Of a DNA stretch of 43,761 nt, positions 7,775 through 16,411 are shown piece after piece. The number at the start of each line of letters is the position of its first letter. Positions within the stretch are counted from its first letter, which is position 1. The notes beneath the pieces were generated by a model. The model had not been told where the DNA came from. It ran no database searches and worked only from the letters and a program-made list of their open reading frames with translations. A program made the translations under genes and the position numbers. Source of the stretch: Fidelibacterota bacterium (GTDB taxonomy: Bacteria > Marinisomatota > Marinisomatia > Marinisomatales > UBA1611); assembly GCA_002718285.1 (NCBI GenBank), contig PBAR01000011.1, positions 33,122 through 76,882 on the forward strand, read 5' to 3'.

Positions 7775-8989
7775 TTATTTTACAATAGGATTGTTAGATA
7801 TTTCTGATATCAATGCGTAATAATATTCTAAGTGTTCATTAGCAGTTTTATCCCAGGTATATAATCTGGCTGTCTTAGGGCCCGATAAAGATAAACGCTG
7901 TCTTAATTCCACATCTGTTGCAAGATTTATAATACCTGATTCAATTGATGATTCATCTTCTGCATTAACCATGATAGCATTTTTTCGATGATGGAGATAT
8001 TCTTTAAATACTGAAATATCTGATGTTAGTACTGGTAAACCAGATGCCATTGATTCTAAAACAACAAGACCCCATCCTTCTTTAACTGAAGGGAACAACA
8101 AACTGTCAGCAGCATGATACAGTTTTGGTATTTCTTCATCTTCTACGGTATTGAGTAATAACAAATCTTTACCTACTTCTAATTCAGAACCATCAAGATA
8201 ATCAAAAAATTCTGTTCTATAAGGTGTATAATCAAATAACGTTTCTCCTCCAGCAATAATCAGAATAGATTCTATACCTTCGCTTAATAACTTACATCTT
8301 GCAGAATCGAAAGCCGTCAAAAGGCGTATACTGTTTTTTCTTGGTTCTATTCCACCAATACTCAAGAAAACAGTTTTCCCGATAACACCAAATTTTTTCT
8401 TTGAGTTATTTCGCTGTATTTCAGTAGGGGGACGAAACCTATTAATATTCACACCATTATATATCCTATGGCTATTAAGTCCAAATTCAGATCGAAGCCG
8501 GTCTTTCCAGTATTCACTCACAACAATACGATAATTGGGCTTATAAATTGAATCATTCTGGCATTGGATTAATCGTGGGGTAACAAAATCATCAATGTGA
8601 TGAATTGTTCTAATAAAGAAAGAACACAGCCCTTTTTCAGATGCCTTCCACAATGCATTAGCGGAGACACAATCCTGTGCGTGGTATATATCAAATGGAT
8701 TATGGGAATGATGAATCAGAAATTGAAAATATGTATCAATAAAACACTCAATACGATTATCCAATGATTCATTTTTTTTACCCATTTCACATGGAATCAA
8801 GGTAAATGAAAATGAAGTAGATCGGAAAAAACCTTGTTCATCTTTGCCCAAAGCAAAAATGTGAACTTGATGCCCCATCTTATAGAGGTTCTCAGCTAAT
8901 TCTAATGTATGAACCACACCACCTCGAGGCTTTGTAGAATAGGTTAATAACGCAATCCTCAATGATTCTTTTTTAGTATTAAGGTTCAT
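7775..8989 (-). CDS. GT4 glycosyltransferase, MSMEG_0565-like
   Basis: A 404-residue GT-B glycosyltransferase. The N terminus LRIALLTYSTKPRGGVVHTL near residue 10 closely resembles the MSMEG_0565 family, the glycosyltransferase that travels with the Nit1C nitrilase cluster. The C-terminal domain shows the GT4 layout: LSIGGIEPRKN near 220, a donor-binding region with LFPSVKEGWGLVVLESMASGLPV near 308-330, where the E-x7-E pair is visible. It probably transfers a sugar from a nucleotide donor to a small acceptor. About 58 bases containing a stem-loop separate it from the FmdB gene upstream. The acceptor is unknown. The family-level call is strong, the link to MSMEG_0565 good. Confidence 0.85.
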   Translation of the reverse strand: MNLNTKKESLRIALLTYSTKPRGGVVHTLELAENLYKMGHQVHIFALGKDEQGFFRSTSFSFTLIPCEMGKKNESLDNRIECFIDTYFQFLIHHSHNPFDIYHAQDCVSANALWKASEKGLCSFFIRTIHHIDDFVTPRLIQCQNDSIYKPNYRIVVSEYWKDRLRSEFGLNSHRIYNGVNINRFRPPTEIQRNNSKKKFGVIGKTVFLSIGGIEPRKNSIRLLTAFDSARCKLLSEGIESILIIAGGETLFDYTPYRTEFFDYLDGSELEVGKDLLLLNTVEDEEIPKLYHAADSLLFPSVKEGWGLVVLESMASGLPVLTSDISVFKEYLHHRKNAIMVNAEDESSIESGIINLATDVELRQRLSLSGPKTARLYTWDKTANEHLEYYYALISEISNNPIVK

Positions 8990-9001
8990 TAATAATTATG
9001 A

Positions 9002-9027
9002 ATATTATTATCCATCTGGAATAATAT
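9002..9027. other. Stem-loop between FmdB and glycosyltransferase genes
   Basis: An 8-bp perfect stem (ATATTATT with AATAATAT), a two-base bulge, two further G-C pairs and a four-base loop. It lies in the 58-base spacer between two same-strand genes, with no U-run after it on the transcribed strand. It could be a transcript-processing or stability element, or chance in AT-rich DNA. Confidence 0.35.
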
Positions 9028-9047
9028 GAGAATGATCAAATATTTAA

Positions 9048-9437
9048 TTATTCTTTATTTTTCCCCTTAGTGGATGGTGATGATTCTTTTTGCTCATTCT
9101 TCCGTGCCTCCTTTATAACCTCTTTAAGGGTTTCAGGACTTTTCCCTGAAGCTGCTTGTCTTGCGACTTCATCAAAACCTCTACCTGGATCTATTCCTGC
9201 ATTATCATACTGACGGCTCATACTTTCAACTGTTTTTCTCGGATCCACGGCACGCAAATCGCCTACATTTGTTTCCCCCTTACTTTGAATCCGTCCAGGC
9301 CTAGATATAAGCTGCGTTAAAGAAGAACTGGCGCAATGTTGGCATTTTACCGATTCAGTATCTGCAGATTTAATTGAACGAAAGAAAATAGACGAAGTAT
9401 TTTCACAGTCGTTACACTTGTATTCATAAATAGGCAT
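9048..9437 (-). CDS. FmdB-family zinc-ribbon protein (copy 2)
   Basis: A 129-residue protein beginning MPIYEYKCNDCENT, with a second pair CQHC near residue 33: an FmdB-type zinc ribbon. After the ribbon it keeps a conserved segment GRGFDEVARQAASGKSPETL near residue 85 that is clearly related to the equivalent part of copy 1 (1730-2104), then a charged tail ending in Lys/Glu. It follows the FdrA gene by 10 bases. Two FmdB paralogues inside one run, one next to FdrA and one next to DUF2877, suggest each accompanies part of the carbamoyltransferase. Family certain; function not known. Confidence 0.87.
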   Translation of the reverse strand: MPIYEYKCNDCENTSSIFFRSIKSADTESVKCQHCASSSLTQLISRPGRIQSKGETNVGDLRAVDPRKTVESMSRQYDNAGIDPGRGFDEVARQAASGKSPETLKEVIKEARKNEQKESSPSTKGKNKE

Positions 9438-9447
9438 TAATTACTCC

Positions 9448-11010
9448 TTAATTCAATTCTGCACCAACAATAGCTGCAGCTACTTTCGCCGCTTGAGCAT
9501 TTGTAGGTAATACTAATACACCTGCATTCTGTAGATATTCTTCTTGTATTTTGAGTCCTTGATGATCATTGTAAGAACCACATACATGAGCAACTACAGA
9601 CAAATAACGATTATTGTTTATTGCTTTTTCTTTTTCCTTCTGTATGGTTTCAGCTAAAACAGTAGCAGGATTTTTATGTGAACCATAACCAATGACAACA
9701 TCAAGAAGAATAACAGCAACACTAGGGTCATTGGCTTCCTTCTGTATTCGTTCCTGTCGCAATGATAAATCTATCATTGGGTGCGGTCGTGATTGTGTAA
9801 ATTCTTCTTCGCCCATATCAATACAACTGTGTCCCCTGCTTATCTGGCTATTTTTTAAAAACCACTTTTTTGATGTTTCTACATTTGAATAAACTTCAAG
9901 AGAATATCTTCGAAAAACATCAATAGCCTCATCACACAAACTTCCTCCAGAAAAAAGGCCTCTAATGTATTTTTGATTCTTGGAAAATTTAGCACGTTCA
10001 ACATATGCCATTTCAAGAAGCGCACTTGTCTTATTTACAAAAAACGAATCAGTACAATTTTTAACAATAGAGAGCACTGTTTTAGCAGTGTCTTCGATTG
10101 TCTCTGTAAAATATAAATTTTCAAAATTTTTGGAAGGATCCCACCCTAAAAAATTAACTACTACAGGTTTTCCGCTTGCTTGAGCTTCTTTCATTATTTT
10201 AGGTATAACAGTGGTTGAAGGAGTTTTTGATATTAGGACAATTAATTCTGTAGAAGGATCTGAAGCAAGCATATTGATCCCATGTTTCATCATTATTCCA
10301 CCAACTGTATCAGTTAAATCACGCCCTCCTACACCTATTACTTGAGAAACGCCAACGCCCATACGATTCAACAAAGTTGTGCATTCTTGTGTGCCAGTAC
10401 CTGAAGCACCTACAATCCCTATAGGGCCTCTATCCAAAACATTGGCAAACCCTAATGCTATTCCATTTATTATAGCAGTTCCGCAACCAGGGCCCATAAG
10501 CAGCAACTCTTTTTGTTTCGCAATCATTTTTAATTTTAATTCATCTTTCAGTGACACATTATCGCTGAAAAGCATCACATTCATATTTACATTCAGAGCT
10601 TTTGAAGCTTCAAGCGCAGCATAGGGTCCAGGAACTGAAACAAATAGCATATTTGCATCTTCAAATACTTTATGTGCCTGGTTAAAAGACTGAGGGAGTT
10701 TATCTTTATGATTTTTTATGGCATTCTTTTTACTATCCTTAAGCAGGATTTCAGCCTTTGCTATTGCATTCTCCCCGATTGCATTAGAATTAGCTTCAAC
10801 CACAAAAATTAGATCATTGGCACCAGCATCCTTTACTGTACCTGTTAATAAACCAATTTGTTCTAACACTCGTTTATTGGAATTCGTCCCCATAGCTACA
10901 AACGTTCTTTTGATAGAATCCAAATTTGATAATTCTTTAGAAATCTGCATCAGACGTACCGAATCATGGTATGCCCTTGGAATAACTTTACTAATAATTG
11001 ATTTTCCCAT
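9448..11010 (-). CDS. fdrA: FdrA/AllF-like protein (oxamate carbamoyltransferase-type subunit)
   Basis: A 520-residue protein of the FdrA family, built like fused succinyl-CoA synthetase domains. The N-terminal half has LLLMGPGCGTAIINGIALGF and GIVGASGTGTQECT around residues 170-210, a nucleotide/CoA-type glycine-rich loop, then GVGGRDLTDTVGG. The C-terminal ligase-like half has RGLFSGGSLCDEA and ILLDVVIGYGSH. FdrA is annotated as an acyl-CoA synthetase, but in E. coli (as AllF) it works with AllG and AllH as oxamate carbamoyltransferase. Its partners are nearby at 11672-13144 and 822-1670. An unrecognised protein (11018-11656) sits between it and the AllG homologue, which is not the case in E. 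coli. Confidence 0.88.
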   Translation of the reverse strand: MGKSIISKVIPRAYHDSVRLMQISKELSNLDSIKRTFVAMGTNSNKRVLEQIGLLTGTVKDAGANDLIFVVEANSNAIGENAIAKAEILLKDSKKNAIKNHKDKLPQSFNQAHKVFEDANMLFVSVPGPYAALEASKALNVNMNVMLFSDNVSLKDELKLKMIAKQKELLLMGPGCGTAIINGIALGFANVLDRGPIGIVGASGTGTQECTTLLNRMGVGVSQVIGVGGRDLTDTVGGIMMKHGINMLASDPSTELIVLISKTPSTTVIPKIMKEAQASGKPVVVNFLGWDPSKNFENLYFTETIEDTAKTVLSIVKNCTDSFFVNKTSALLEMAYVERAKFSKNQKYIRGLFSGGSLCDEAIDVFRRYSLEVYSNVETSKKWFLKNSQISRGHSCIDMGEEEFTQSRPHPMIDLSLRQERIQKEANDPSVAVILLDVVIGYGSHKNPATVLAETIQKEKEKAINNNRYLSVVAHVCGSYNDHQGLKIQEEYLQNAGVLVLPTNAQAAKVAAAIVGAELN

Positions 11011-11017
11011 ACTTTTC

Positions 11018-11656
11018 CTATTGGGAATATTTTTTACGCAGTTGGATTACTTCTGACATTAAATTTTCCTTTGTCAGAAATTCTTGTCGCGGGCCAAGAG
11101 AATTGGAATCTTTTTTTATATGTCCAGTTTTCGAATCCAATAACATTGGCTCTACTGAAAAGATTCTCCCTTTTTCTAGATCTAATTCGCTGGAAATATG
11201 AAGACTTATTCCATCAGGAATATGCATTTCCAGACGATTAAAAAATGTATAACCATTGTGTTCTGTTTCATTATCATAAATAACTATCCATTTATCACCA
11301 TTTTCTTTTGCTTTGCTCACCAAGTCCTCAGTCCGAGACAAAGCCTGTGATTCCACTATTTCACGACCACGAAGATAAAAAGCTACAGAAAGTGTTAATT
11401 CATAATTCAAAACAACTAACTGTGGCATCTCTAAGCTTTTAGCGATTGGGACTACATAACCAGAATCAATCTCTTGATAACGTGAAATTAATGACTCCAT
11501 AGTCGTAACATCACTCAAACTATCCACTATGGATCGAACAAGGCGCAAAGCCTTTATATATAGTTCAGCATCATTAAGTATAGAGCGGTAGAACTCTTCT
11601 TCATCTTTCCTCCATAATCCTATTTGAGCATGAATTTCTTTTTTATCTATGGTAAT
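11018..11656 (-). CDS. Unrecognised protein between AllG- and FdrA-like genes, probable ATT start
   Basis: About 212 residues if started at ATT (11656). The frame is open back to the DUF1116 stop and looks coding, with predicted residues KKEIHAQIGLWRKDEEEFYR ahead of the first ordinary start, a TTG at 11548 that would give 176 residues. No ATG, GTG or TTG lies in this upstream part, but an AAGGGAG ribosome-binding site lies 6 bases before the ATT. The TTG has AAAGG only about 2 bases away. The protein is soluble and mixed alpha/beta, with a hydrophobic core QLVVLNYELTLSVAFYL; no family is recognised. Its position between two carbamoyltransferase subunit genes suggests an accessory subunit. 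An upstream frameshift in the assembly is an alternative to the ATT start. Confidence 0.65.
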   Translation of the reverse strand: MTIDKKEIHAQIGLWRKDEEEFYRSILNDAELYIKALRLVRSIVDSLSDVTTMESLISRYQEIDSGYVVPIAKSLEMPQLVVLNYELTLSVAFYLRGREIVESQALSRTEDLVSKAKENGDKWIVIYDNETEHNGYTFFNRLEMHIPDGISLHISSELDLEKGRIFSVEPMLLDSKTGHIKKDSNSLGPRQEFLTKENLMSEVIQLRKKYSQ

Positions 11657-11671
11657 CCTAATCTCCCTTAT

Positions 11672-13144
11672 TTAATCTGAATGAAGTATCTCTGAATCGG
11701 ATGATTCCATTATAATATCCCAGTCTTTTGCCAATAACATCAATGCCTGATCAAATAATGTAACTGGTACATTTGAGATACCAGTCCCAATCTGACCAAC
11801 GATAGGGCTGGTTTCATGCAAAACTCCTGTAGTAATAAATGGTACTATCCTTGTTTCAGCCACTCGCAGTATATCAATACCCAAGGGTGTGTTTTCCATA
11901 TCCATTGCTGGCATTTTGAATCGATGATGGGTATCAAATGTAATATTATTAAGTTTTTGGATTGACTCAATTTCATCAGATAGGCTTCCCCCTACGAATG
12001 GAGCCACCGATGGTGCACTGGCAATAGCCATTCCACCTAGTCCACATGTTTCAGCAATAGCACTGTCACCAATATCTCCTGCAGCATCTTTAACAGTGAA
12101 ACCAGTATAGTATACAGCTTTATCCATAGCAGAGACAGGACCAACAATATAATTTTCGCCTAATCCTGATACTCTGAGCATAAAGTCTACTCCATTTCGA
12201 GACATCCCTGTAACAATAGTGCTGAAAGGAATATTATGCACACTATCCATGGTCACTTTCACCGCGCTTAAAGTAAAATTTAGAAAAAAATGACTGTTCT
12301 CACTCATAAAGCGGACAATGGATGAAACTGTGTTACCGTGAACACCCGCATCGAGCATAGACGGAATTAACTGTTTTATTAATAATGCAGTTGAAGCCGC
12401 ATGACGAGCATGGCATTCATCTCCCATTTGCAATCCTTGCTCTACAATGTCAAATACATTGATAGGTCCATGTATTTTCAATGCAGATTTCATTGCTGGG
12501 CCAAGAGTATCTCGTATCCAATTCAAACGATCTATGGTCCCTGTATCATATATTCCAAACCATAAAGTATTACCTCGGCCCTCATTAAAAGTTGAAAAAC
12601 CATAGTTCCCATATGGCTCATTTTTCGTTACTAACACAGGCATTGATGGTGATATTATACCAGTCATTGGCCCTACTGCATTATATTGGTGAGAAGGAAG
12701 AAGGGTAATCTTATTTTTTTTTAAAAGTTTTATGGCTCCATCTTCATCATCAGCCCAACCTTCAAACTGAATAGCTCCAAGCACTGCACGTTTTTGGGGA
12801 CCACACATTCTGTCCCATCCAATTAATGGCCCTGAATGCAGAATTGTATTTATTGGCAATCCAAATGCTTCTTTAGCCGAATCAATATCAACAATTTGAG
12901 GATTCGCATTTTTTATTCTTTCAATCACAATCTTATTGGCATCATTGATCCGCTTTAATAGATCCTGGTCAAAATTTATAGTTTTTAAAATTTCATTGAG
13001 ATTTGGGTCTCCATCAGCTGGTGGATACCAATCTACATCTACTACTGATACACCTTGCTGTCGCATATCTTTTGAGAACCCATCTAGACCTATATTGATA
13101 ACTCTAAGCTTATCTTTAGATTCTATTATTTTATTTATTGCCAT
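11672..13144 (-). CDS. allG: DUF1116 protein, AllG/YlbE-like carbamoyltransferase subunit
   Basis: A 490-residue DUF1116 protein, the size and layout of YlbE (AllG). Recognisable stretches include LHSGPLIGWDRMCGPQKRA near 122, LLPSHQYNAVGPMTGIISPS near 150-170, GDECHARHAAST near 255, GLGGMAIASAPS near 386 and ITTGVLHETSPIVGQIGTG near 440. In E. coli this protein joins FdrA and YlbF for oxamate carbamoyltransferase activity. The gene follows the OsmC-like gene by 18 bases and precedes a gene read with an AAGGGAG site. Family call is strong; the actual carbamoylated substrate is unknown. Confidence 0.87.
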   Translation of the reverse strand: MAINKIIESKDKLRVINIGLDGFSKDMRQQGVSVVDVDWYPPADGDPNLNEILKTINFDQDLLKRINDANKIVIERIKNANPQIVDIDSAKEAFGLPINTILHSGPLIGWDRMCGPQKRAVLGAIQFEGWADDEDGAIKLLKKNKITLLPSHQYNAVGPMTGIISPSMPVLVTKNEPYGNYGFSTFNEGRGNTLWFGIYDTGTIDRLNWIRDTLGPAMKSALKIHGPINVFDIVEQGLQMGDECHARHAASTALLIKQLIPSMLDAGVHGNTVSSIVRFMSENSHFFLNFTLSAVKVTMDSVHNIPFSTIVTGMSRNGVDFMLRVSGLGENYIVGPVSAMDKAVYYTGFTVKDAAGDIGDSAIAETCGLGGMAIASAPSVAPFVGGSLSDEIESIQKLNNITFDTHHRFKMPAMDMENTPLGIDILRVAETRIVPFITTGVLHETSPIVGQIGTGISNVPVTLFDQALMLLAKDWDIIMESSDSEILHSD

Positions 13145-13162
13145 AGAAATTATATTATAGGT

Positions 13163-13585
13163 TTAGTCTTCTACCTGTAGTGTTGATTTAGTTGTTATAT
13201 TTACAGGGCATCCTTTAATTATTGTATTGCTGACAAAACAATACTTTTTTGCTTGTAAAACAAGTGGTTGCAGTTCATTTTCAGGAAGATCGGAAAGGAT
13301 TTCAAGGCGAATCTCTTTAAATTGAAAACTTGTTGGATCTTTCTCTCCACTTGCATTTACTTCTATGTTATTTAAGGAGATTTTCTTTTTTTTACCAATG
13401 TGTGTCACCGCCAGACAAAGGCAGGATGCAACAGAAGCAAGAAAAAATTCGGTTGGCATAGGACCAGAATCACTGCCTCCATATTCAGGCGTCTCATCAC
13501 CGTCAAGTTGGTGTACTCCTCTAATATTAATACTTGTTCGGTATTGTCCCATCCATTGAACGCGTACAGACCTTATATTGGACAT
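13163..13585 (-). CDS. OsmC/Ohr-family thiol peroxidase-like protein
   Basis: About 140 residues from the ATG at 13585; a longer frame back to 13645 would overlap the upstream gene by about 50 bases, so the internal start is preferred. OsmC features: VQWMGQYRTSINIRG at the N terminus, GPMPTEFFLASVASCLC near residue 42, and a second Cys in IIKGCPVNI near 125. These two Cys match the redox pair of OsmC/YhfA-type proteins, which reduce organic hydroperoxides. Together with the CoA-disulfide-reductase-like flavoprotein nearby, it adds a thiol-redox element to a cluster that may make a small thiol. Family call good, substrate unknown. Confidence 0.85.
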   Translation of the reverse strand: MSNIRSVRVQWMGQYRTSINIRGVHQLDGDETPEYGGSDSGPMPTEFFLASVASCLCLAVTHIGKKKKISLNNIEVNASGEKDPTSFQFKEIRLEILSDLPENELQPLVLQAKKYCFVSNTIIKGCPVNITTKSTLQVED

Positions 13586-13595
13586 AAAAATTAAC

Positions 13596-13880
13596 TCAAG
13601 ATTCTTTCCATGGCCTATTTGGCCATTCCTGTTCTGGGTGAACAAAGAAAAATTTCAGCAGTCTGTGCTTTATAAACCAAGGGGTTAAACGAAATCCTGG
13701 TAAAAATAAAACTGGTAATAATTTATATATAAAGCCTTTTTTTGATGCTGGTTTTGTTCCTGTATTGGGATACTTTCTTACCATTTCACCCTGAGCCACC
13801 TGAAGCAAATATCCTTCAGTAATAGCACGAAACTTCTGAAGAATTGTTGCAGAGGCAGGTTTCCGTGTTGTTATAGGCAT
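13596..13880 (-). CDS. Small unrecognised protein
   Basis: A 94-residue basic protein with an AGGA ribosome-binding site 6 bases before its ATG. The N-terminal third is polar and helical (SATILQKFRAITEGYLLQVA); the middle has a hydrophobic stretch IYKLLPVLFLPGF too short to be a sure membrane span; the C terminus is aromatic-rich, ending EWPNRPWKES. No family is recognised. It lies between the flavoprotein and OsmC genes, in the same direction, 10 bases from the OsmC start. A membrane-associated or small partner protein is possible. Confidence 0.6.
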   Translation of the reverse strand: MPITTRKPASATILQKFRAITEGYLLQVAQGEMVRKYPNTGTKPASKKGFIYKLLPVLFLPGFRLTPWFIKHRLLKFFFVHPEQEWPNRPWKES

Positions 13881-13964
13881 ATATTTATTCCTAATATTTC
13901 AGTTTTAGAAAAATATTCTAACTATTATTATTTAATCGAACATACTTAATCAACAAAAATCATA

Positions 13965-15296
13965 TCAAATATTTGCTAAAGCATTCTTCGCTGCAGCAGA
14001 TATAGGCTCAACAAGGGCTCCTATGGGAGGTGAATATACATTTTCCATTGTTGCCAACTCCATCAAAGTAGTCCCCTTACGAATAGCAAATGCAAGAAAA
14101 TCTGCTCTTTCCTTGACACCTTCTCCCCCAGCTAACTGGCCACCAATAAGTTCCTGCGATTCTGGGTTTGCTAATAGTTTTACGTGCATTGGTTCAACGG
14201 AAGGATGATACCTTGCAGCAGTAATACCTTTCGCTTTTCCTACTATATAAGGCATACCAGTGGCTTTTGCTAAGGTTTCAGATATTAAGGCTCCACCAAC
14301 TTGAACTTTAGACCCAAGTGCCCATGGAACATATACTGGGCTATATGACTCATCACCTCCTGCTGAATTAACTCCAGCCATGCGTCCTTGAGTATATGCA
14401 TAGGTTCCTTGAATAAGGTTTACAGGTATATTTAAGAGTCCATGCATCGTTTCAACACAAGCCCCAGCCGCATATACATTCTCCACGTTTGTTTCCATAT
14501 GATTGTTTACAACAATGGCACCAGTAGAACCAGTTTTAATTCCAATACTTTTCGCAAGTTTCGTTGATGGCTTCATGGGGGCTACGAGAAATGCCATATC
14601 AGCATCTATACTTCCGTCACTTGTTTGTACAGATGCTAGTTTACCATTTTCACCAGAGAAGCCCGTTAAATCTGTGCCAAAATGCATTTTCACACCCAGA
14701 TCATCAACCAAATGATCCTGTAAGGGCTCCATCATGTCTGCATCTGAAAATTCAGACATAAGCCAAGAACCTGAATCTACAAGATGTGTTTCAATATCCC
14801 GCTTGGGCAATGCTTCTATTAATTCAACGCCAAGAGGTTTAGCCTGCCAGACGACAGCCTTTTTCACATTATCTAACTGACTATCAATCTCCATGGCTCT
14901 ACGGATGTTCTTTATAAAGATAACGCCATCCAAATCTACATTTTCGAGATTCGGAACCTCATATTCCCATCCTGTACAAAGAATTAATTTATCAAAAGGA
15001 TATTCTTCCCCTTCGGTAGTATATACAGCACCTTTATCTATATCAACACTTTCCACTACGGTTTCGGTTTTAAGATTTATTCCCATTTCTTCTCGATAAA
15101 ATTCCAATGGTTGTAGAAATAGACCATCAAATTTTTTAATATCACGTCCGAAAACATACGGAATACCGCATGGGCTGTAAGCGATGTCTTCAAATTCAGT
15201 AATTAGAGTAACTTCTAAGGAGCGATCAAACTGTTTGGCATTTGTAGCTGCACCTGTTCCGGCACCGCCACCACCAATGACTACAATCCGCTGCAT
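13965..15296 (-). CDS. FAD-dependent disulfide oxidoreductase, CoA-disulfide-reductase-like
   Basis: A 443-residue flavoprotein with a GGGGAGTGAA FAD loop at 8-17 and a single active-site Cys43 in YSPCGIPYV, the pattern of coenzyme A disulfide reductases/NADH oxidases, not the CxxxxC pair of glutathione reductase types. A second FAD motif VENVYAAGACVE lies near 275, and the C terminus has ENVYSPPIGALVEP, typical of this subfamily's dimerisation domain. Unusually, the NAD(P)H-binding GxGxxG is replaced by VVWQAKPLGVEL at 148-159. It has a strong GGGGGA ribosome-binding site. In a cluster with coenzyme-M-type genes, a reductase for a coenzyme M (di)sulfide is an attractive idea; a general NAD(P)H oxidase is the alternative. 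Confidence 0.85.
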   Translation of the reverse strand: MQRIVVIGGGGAGTGAATNAKQFDRSLEVTLITEFEDIAYSPCGIPYVFGRDIKKFDGLFLQPLEFYREEMGINLKTETVVESVDIDKGAVYTTEGEEYPFDKLILCTGWEYEVPNLENVDLDGVIFIKNIRRAMEIDSQLDNVKKAVVWQAKPLGVELIEALPKRDIETHLVDSGSWLMSEFSDADMMEPLQDHLVDDLGVKMHFGTDLTGFSGENGKLASVQTSDGSIDADMAFLVAPMKPSTKLAKSIGIKTGSTGAIVVNNHMETNVENVYAAGACVETMHGLLNIPVNLIQGTYAYTQGRMAGVNSAGGDESYSPVYVPWALGSKVQVGGALISETLAKATGMPYIVGKAKGITAARYHPSVEPMHVKLLANPESQELIGGQLAGGEGVKERADFLAFAIRKGTTLMELATMENVYSPPIGALVEPISAAAKNALANI

Positions 15297-15385
15297 AATG
15301 TATCCCCCATATTCTATTTATATTTTTTATGTATACTAATGTTATTATTGGTTTAATAAAATCATTTGAATTGGAAAACCTAGCT

Positions 15386-16411
15386 CTAGTTAAGTTGTTC
15401 TTCTTTAAATTCATGAAGTAGGGGAACTGAAGACGATGAAAATCCAGTAAAAGGTTCTTCATTGAAATCCCAAAGTAGAGCTGTCTGATCTTCATTTACT
15501 AAATCCACTTTACTACCTTCAGTAACTTTACCGATTGAAGAACAGCTTATGTCAAATTCATGAAATATTTCCTGCACATTAGTTAGGTTCCATGGCCGAA
15601 CTGATAGTATAAAACCATAGCTTGGAAAGCAACATAACCAATCAAAAAATTTATCGGAGCGAATACCAGGTTGCCTTAGTCTATTCAAAGAGATTTTAGC
15701 TCCTACTCCAGATAACTCTAACATCATTATAGCGGTCCCCAATATTCCAGCCATACTGATATCACGCGCAGTATCACACAATCCTTTTTCAGCGATAGTT
15801 TTAAATAACGACAAATCACGCTGTATTTCTTCATCCGATAGATGAGAAGAACAATTCCAAAATTGGAAGCCTGGATGAAATGAACCTCTCAAATTGGTAA
15901 CATGAAGCAGAATATCATCTGGCTGAGCATGAAAACTGCTTAATATTTTCTTTGCCCGCCCTAAAATACAGACTGTTATTGCTGCTTTATGGCCAGTCGC
16001 TGTTAAATGCCCCCCAACAATTGGAACACCATATCTATTACATCCGTCTTTAAGTCCCCTCATTATTTCCGATGAAACTGCAATATCTGGAGAAATAATA
16101 GTGTCAACCACAGCTAACGGCTTACCTCCCATGGCATAAATATCATTAACATTAGCCAAAATAGAGGCGCGACCTGCAATATAGGGGTCATTATCTATAA
16201 GTGGCGGGTGTACGGCTTCAGCAGCGAGGAGTAAATAATCATTATCCTGTTTAATTACTGCTGCATCATCACCCAATTCCACAGGGGAACCATCAACCAA
16301 TTGTACATGCTTTAAAATACTATCAGAAATTGTTTTAATCTCATATTTATGTTTCCAAGCTTGGGTCGCATGCAGCTTCTTAATCAAATTCTCTAGATTA
16401 GCTTCTGGCAT
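15386..16411 (-). CDS. PurM/AIR-synthase-like protein of the Nit1C/MSMEG_0567 type
   Basis: A 341-residue protein with PurM/ThiL-type ATP-binding architecture: VELGDDAAVIKQD near 40-52, ANVNDIYAMGGKPLAVVDT near 90-108, GVPIVGGHLTATG near 128 and AGILGTAIMMLELSGVGAKI near 222. In Nit1C clusters an AIR-synthase-related domain follows a GNAT acetyltransferase, sometimes fused to it; here the two are separate but overlap by 14 bases. It probably phosphorylates or activates a small substrate with ATP; that substrate is unknown. It is not purM itself: no purine genes are near and the neighbours are those of Nit1C. Confidence 0.83.
   Translation of the reverse strand: MPEANLENLIKKLHATQAWKHKYEIKTISDSILKHVQLVDGSPVELGDDAAVIKQDNDYLLLAAEAVHPPLIDNDPYIAGRASILANVNDIYAMGGKPLAVVDTIISPDIAVSSEIMRGLKDGCNRYGVPIVGGHLTATGHKAAITVCILGRAKKILSSFHAQPDDILLHVTNLRGSFHPGFQFWNCSSHLSDEEIQRDLSLFKTIAEKGLCDTARDISMAGILGTAIMMLELSGVGAKISLNRLRQPGIRSDKFFDWLCCFPSYGFILSVRPWNLTNVQEIFHEFDISCSSIGKVTEGSKVDLVNEDQTALLWDFNEEPFTGFSSSSVPLLHEFKEEQLN

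Noticed and set aside
13586..13645. Longer N terminus for the OsmC-like protein
   Set aside because: It would overlap the 94-residue gene by about 50 bases, and the added residues do not look like OsmC; the ATG at 13585 is preferred.
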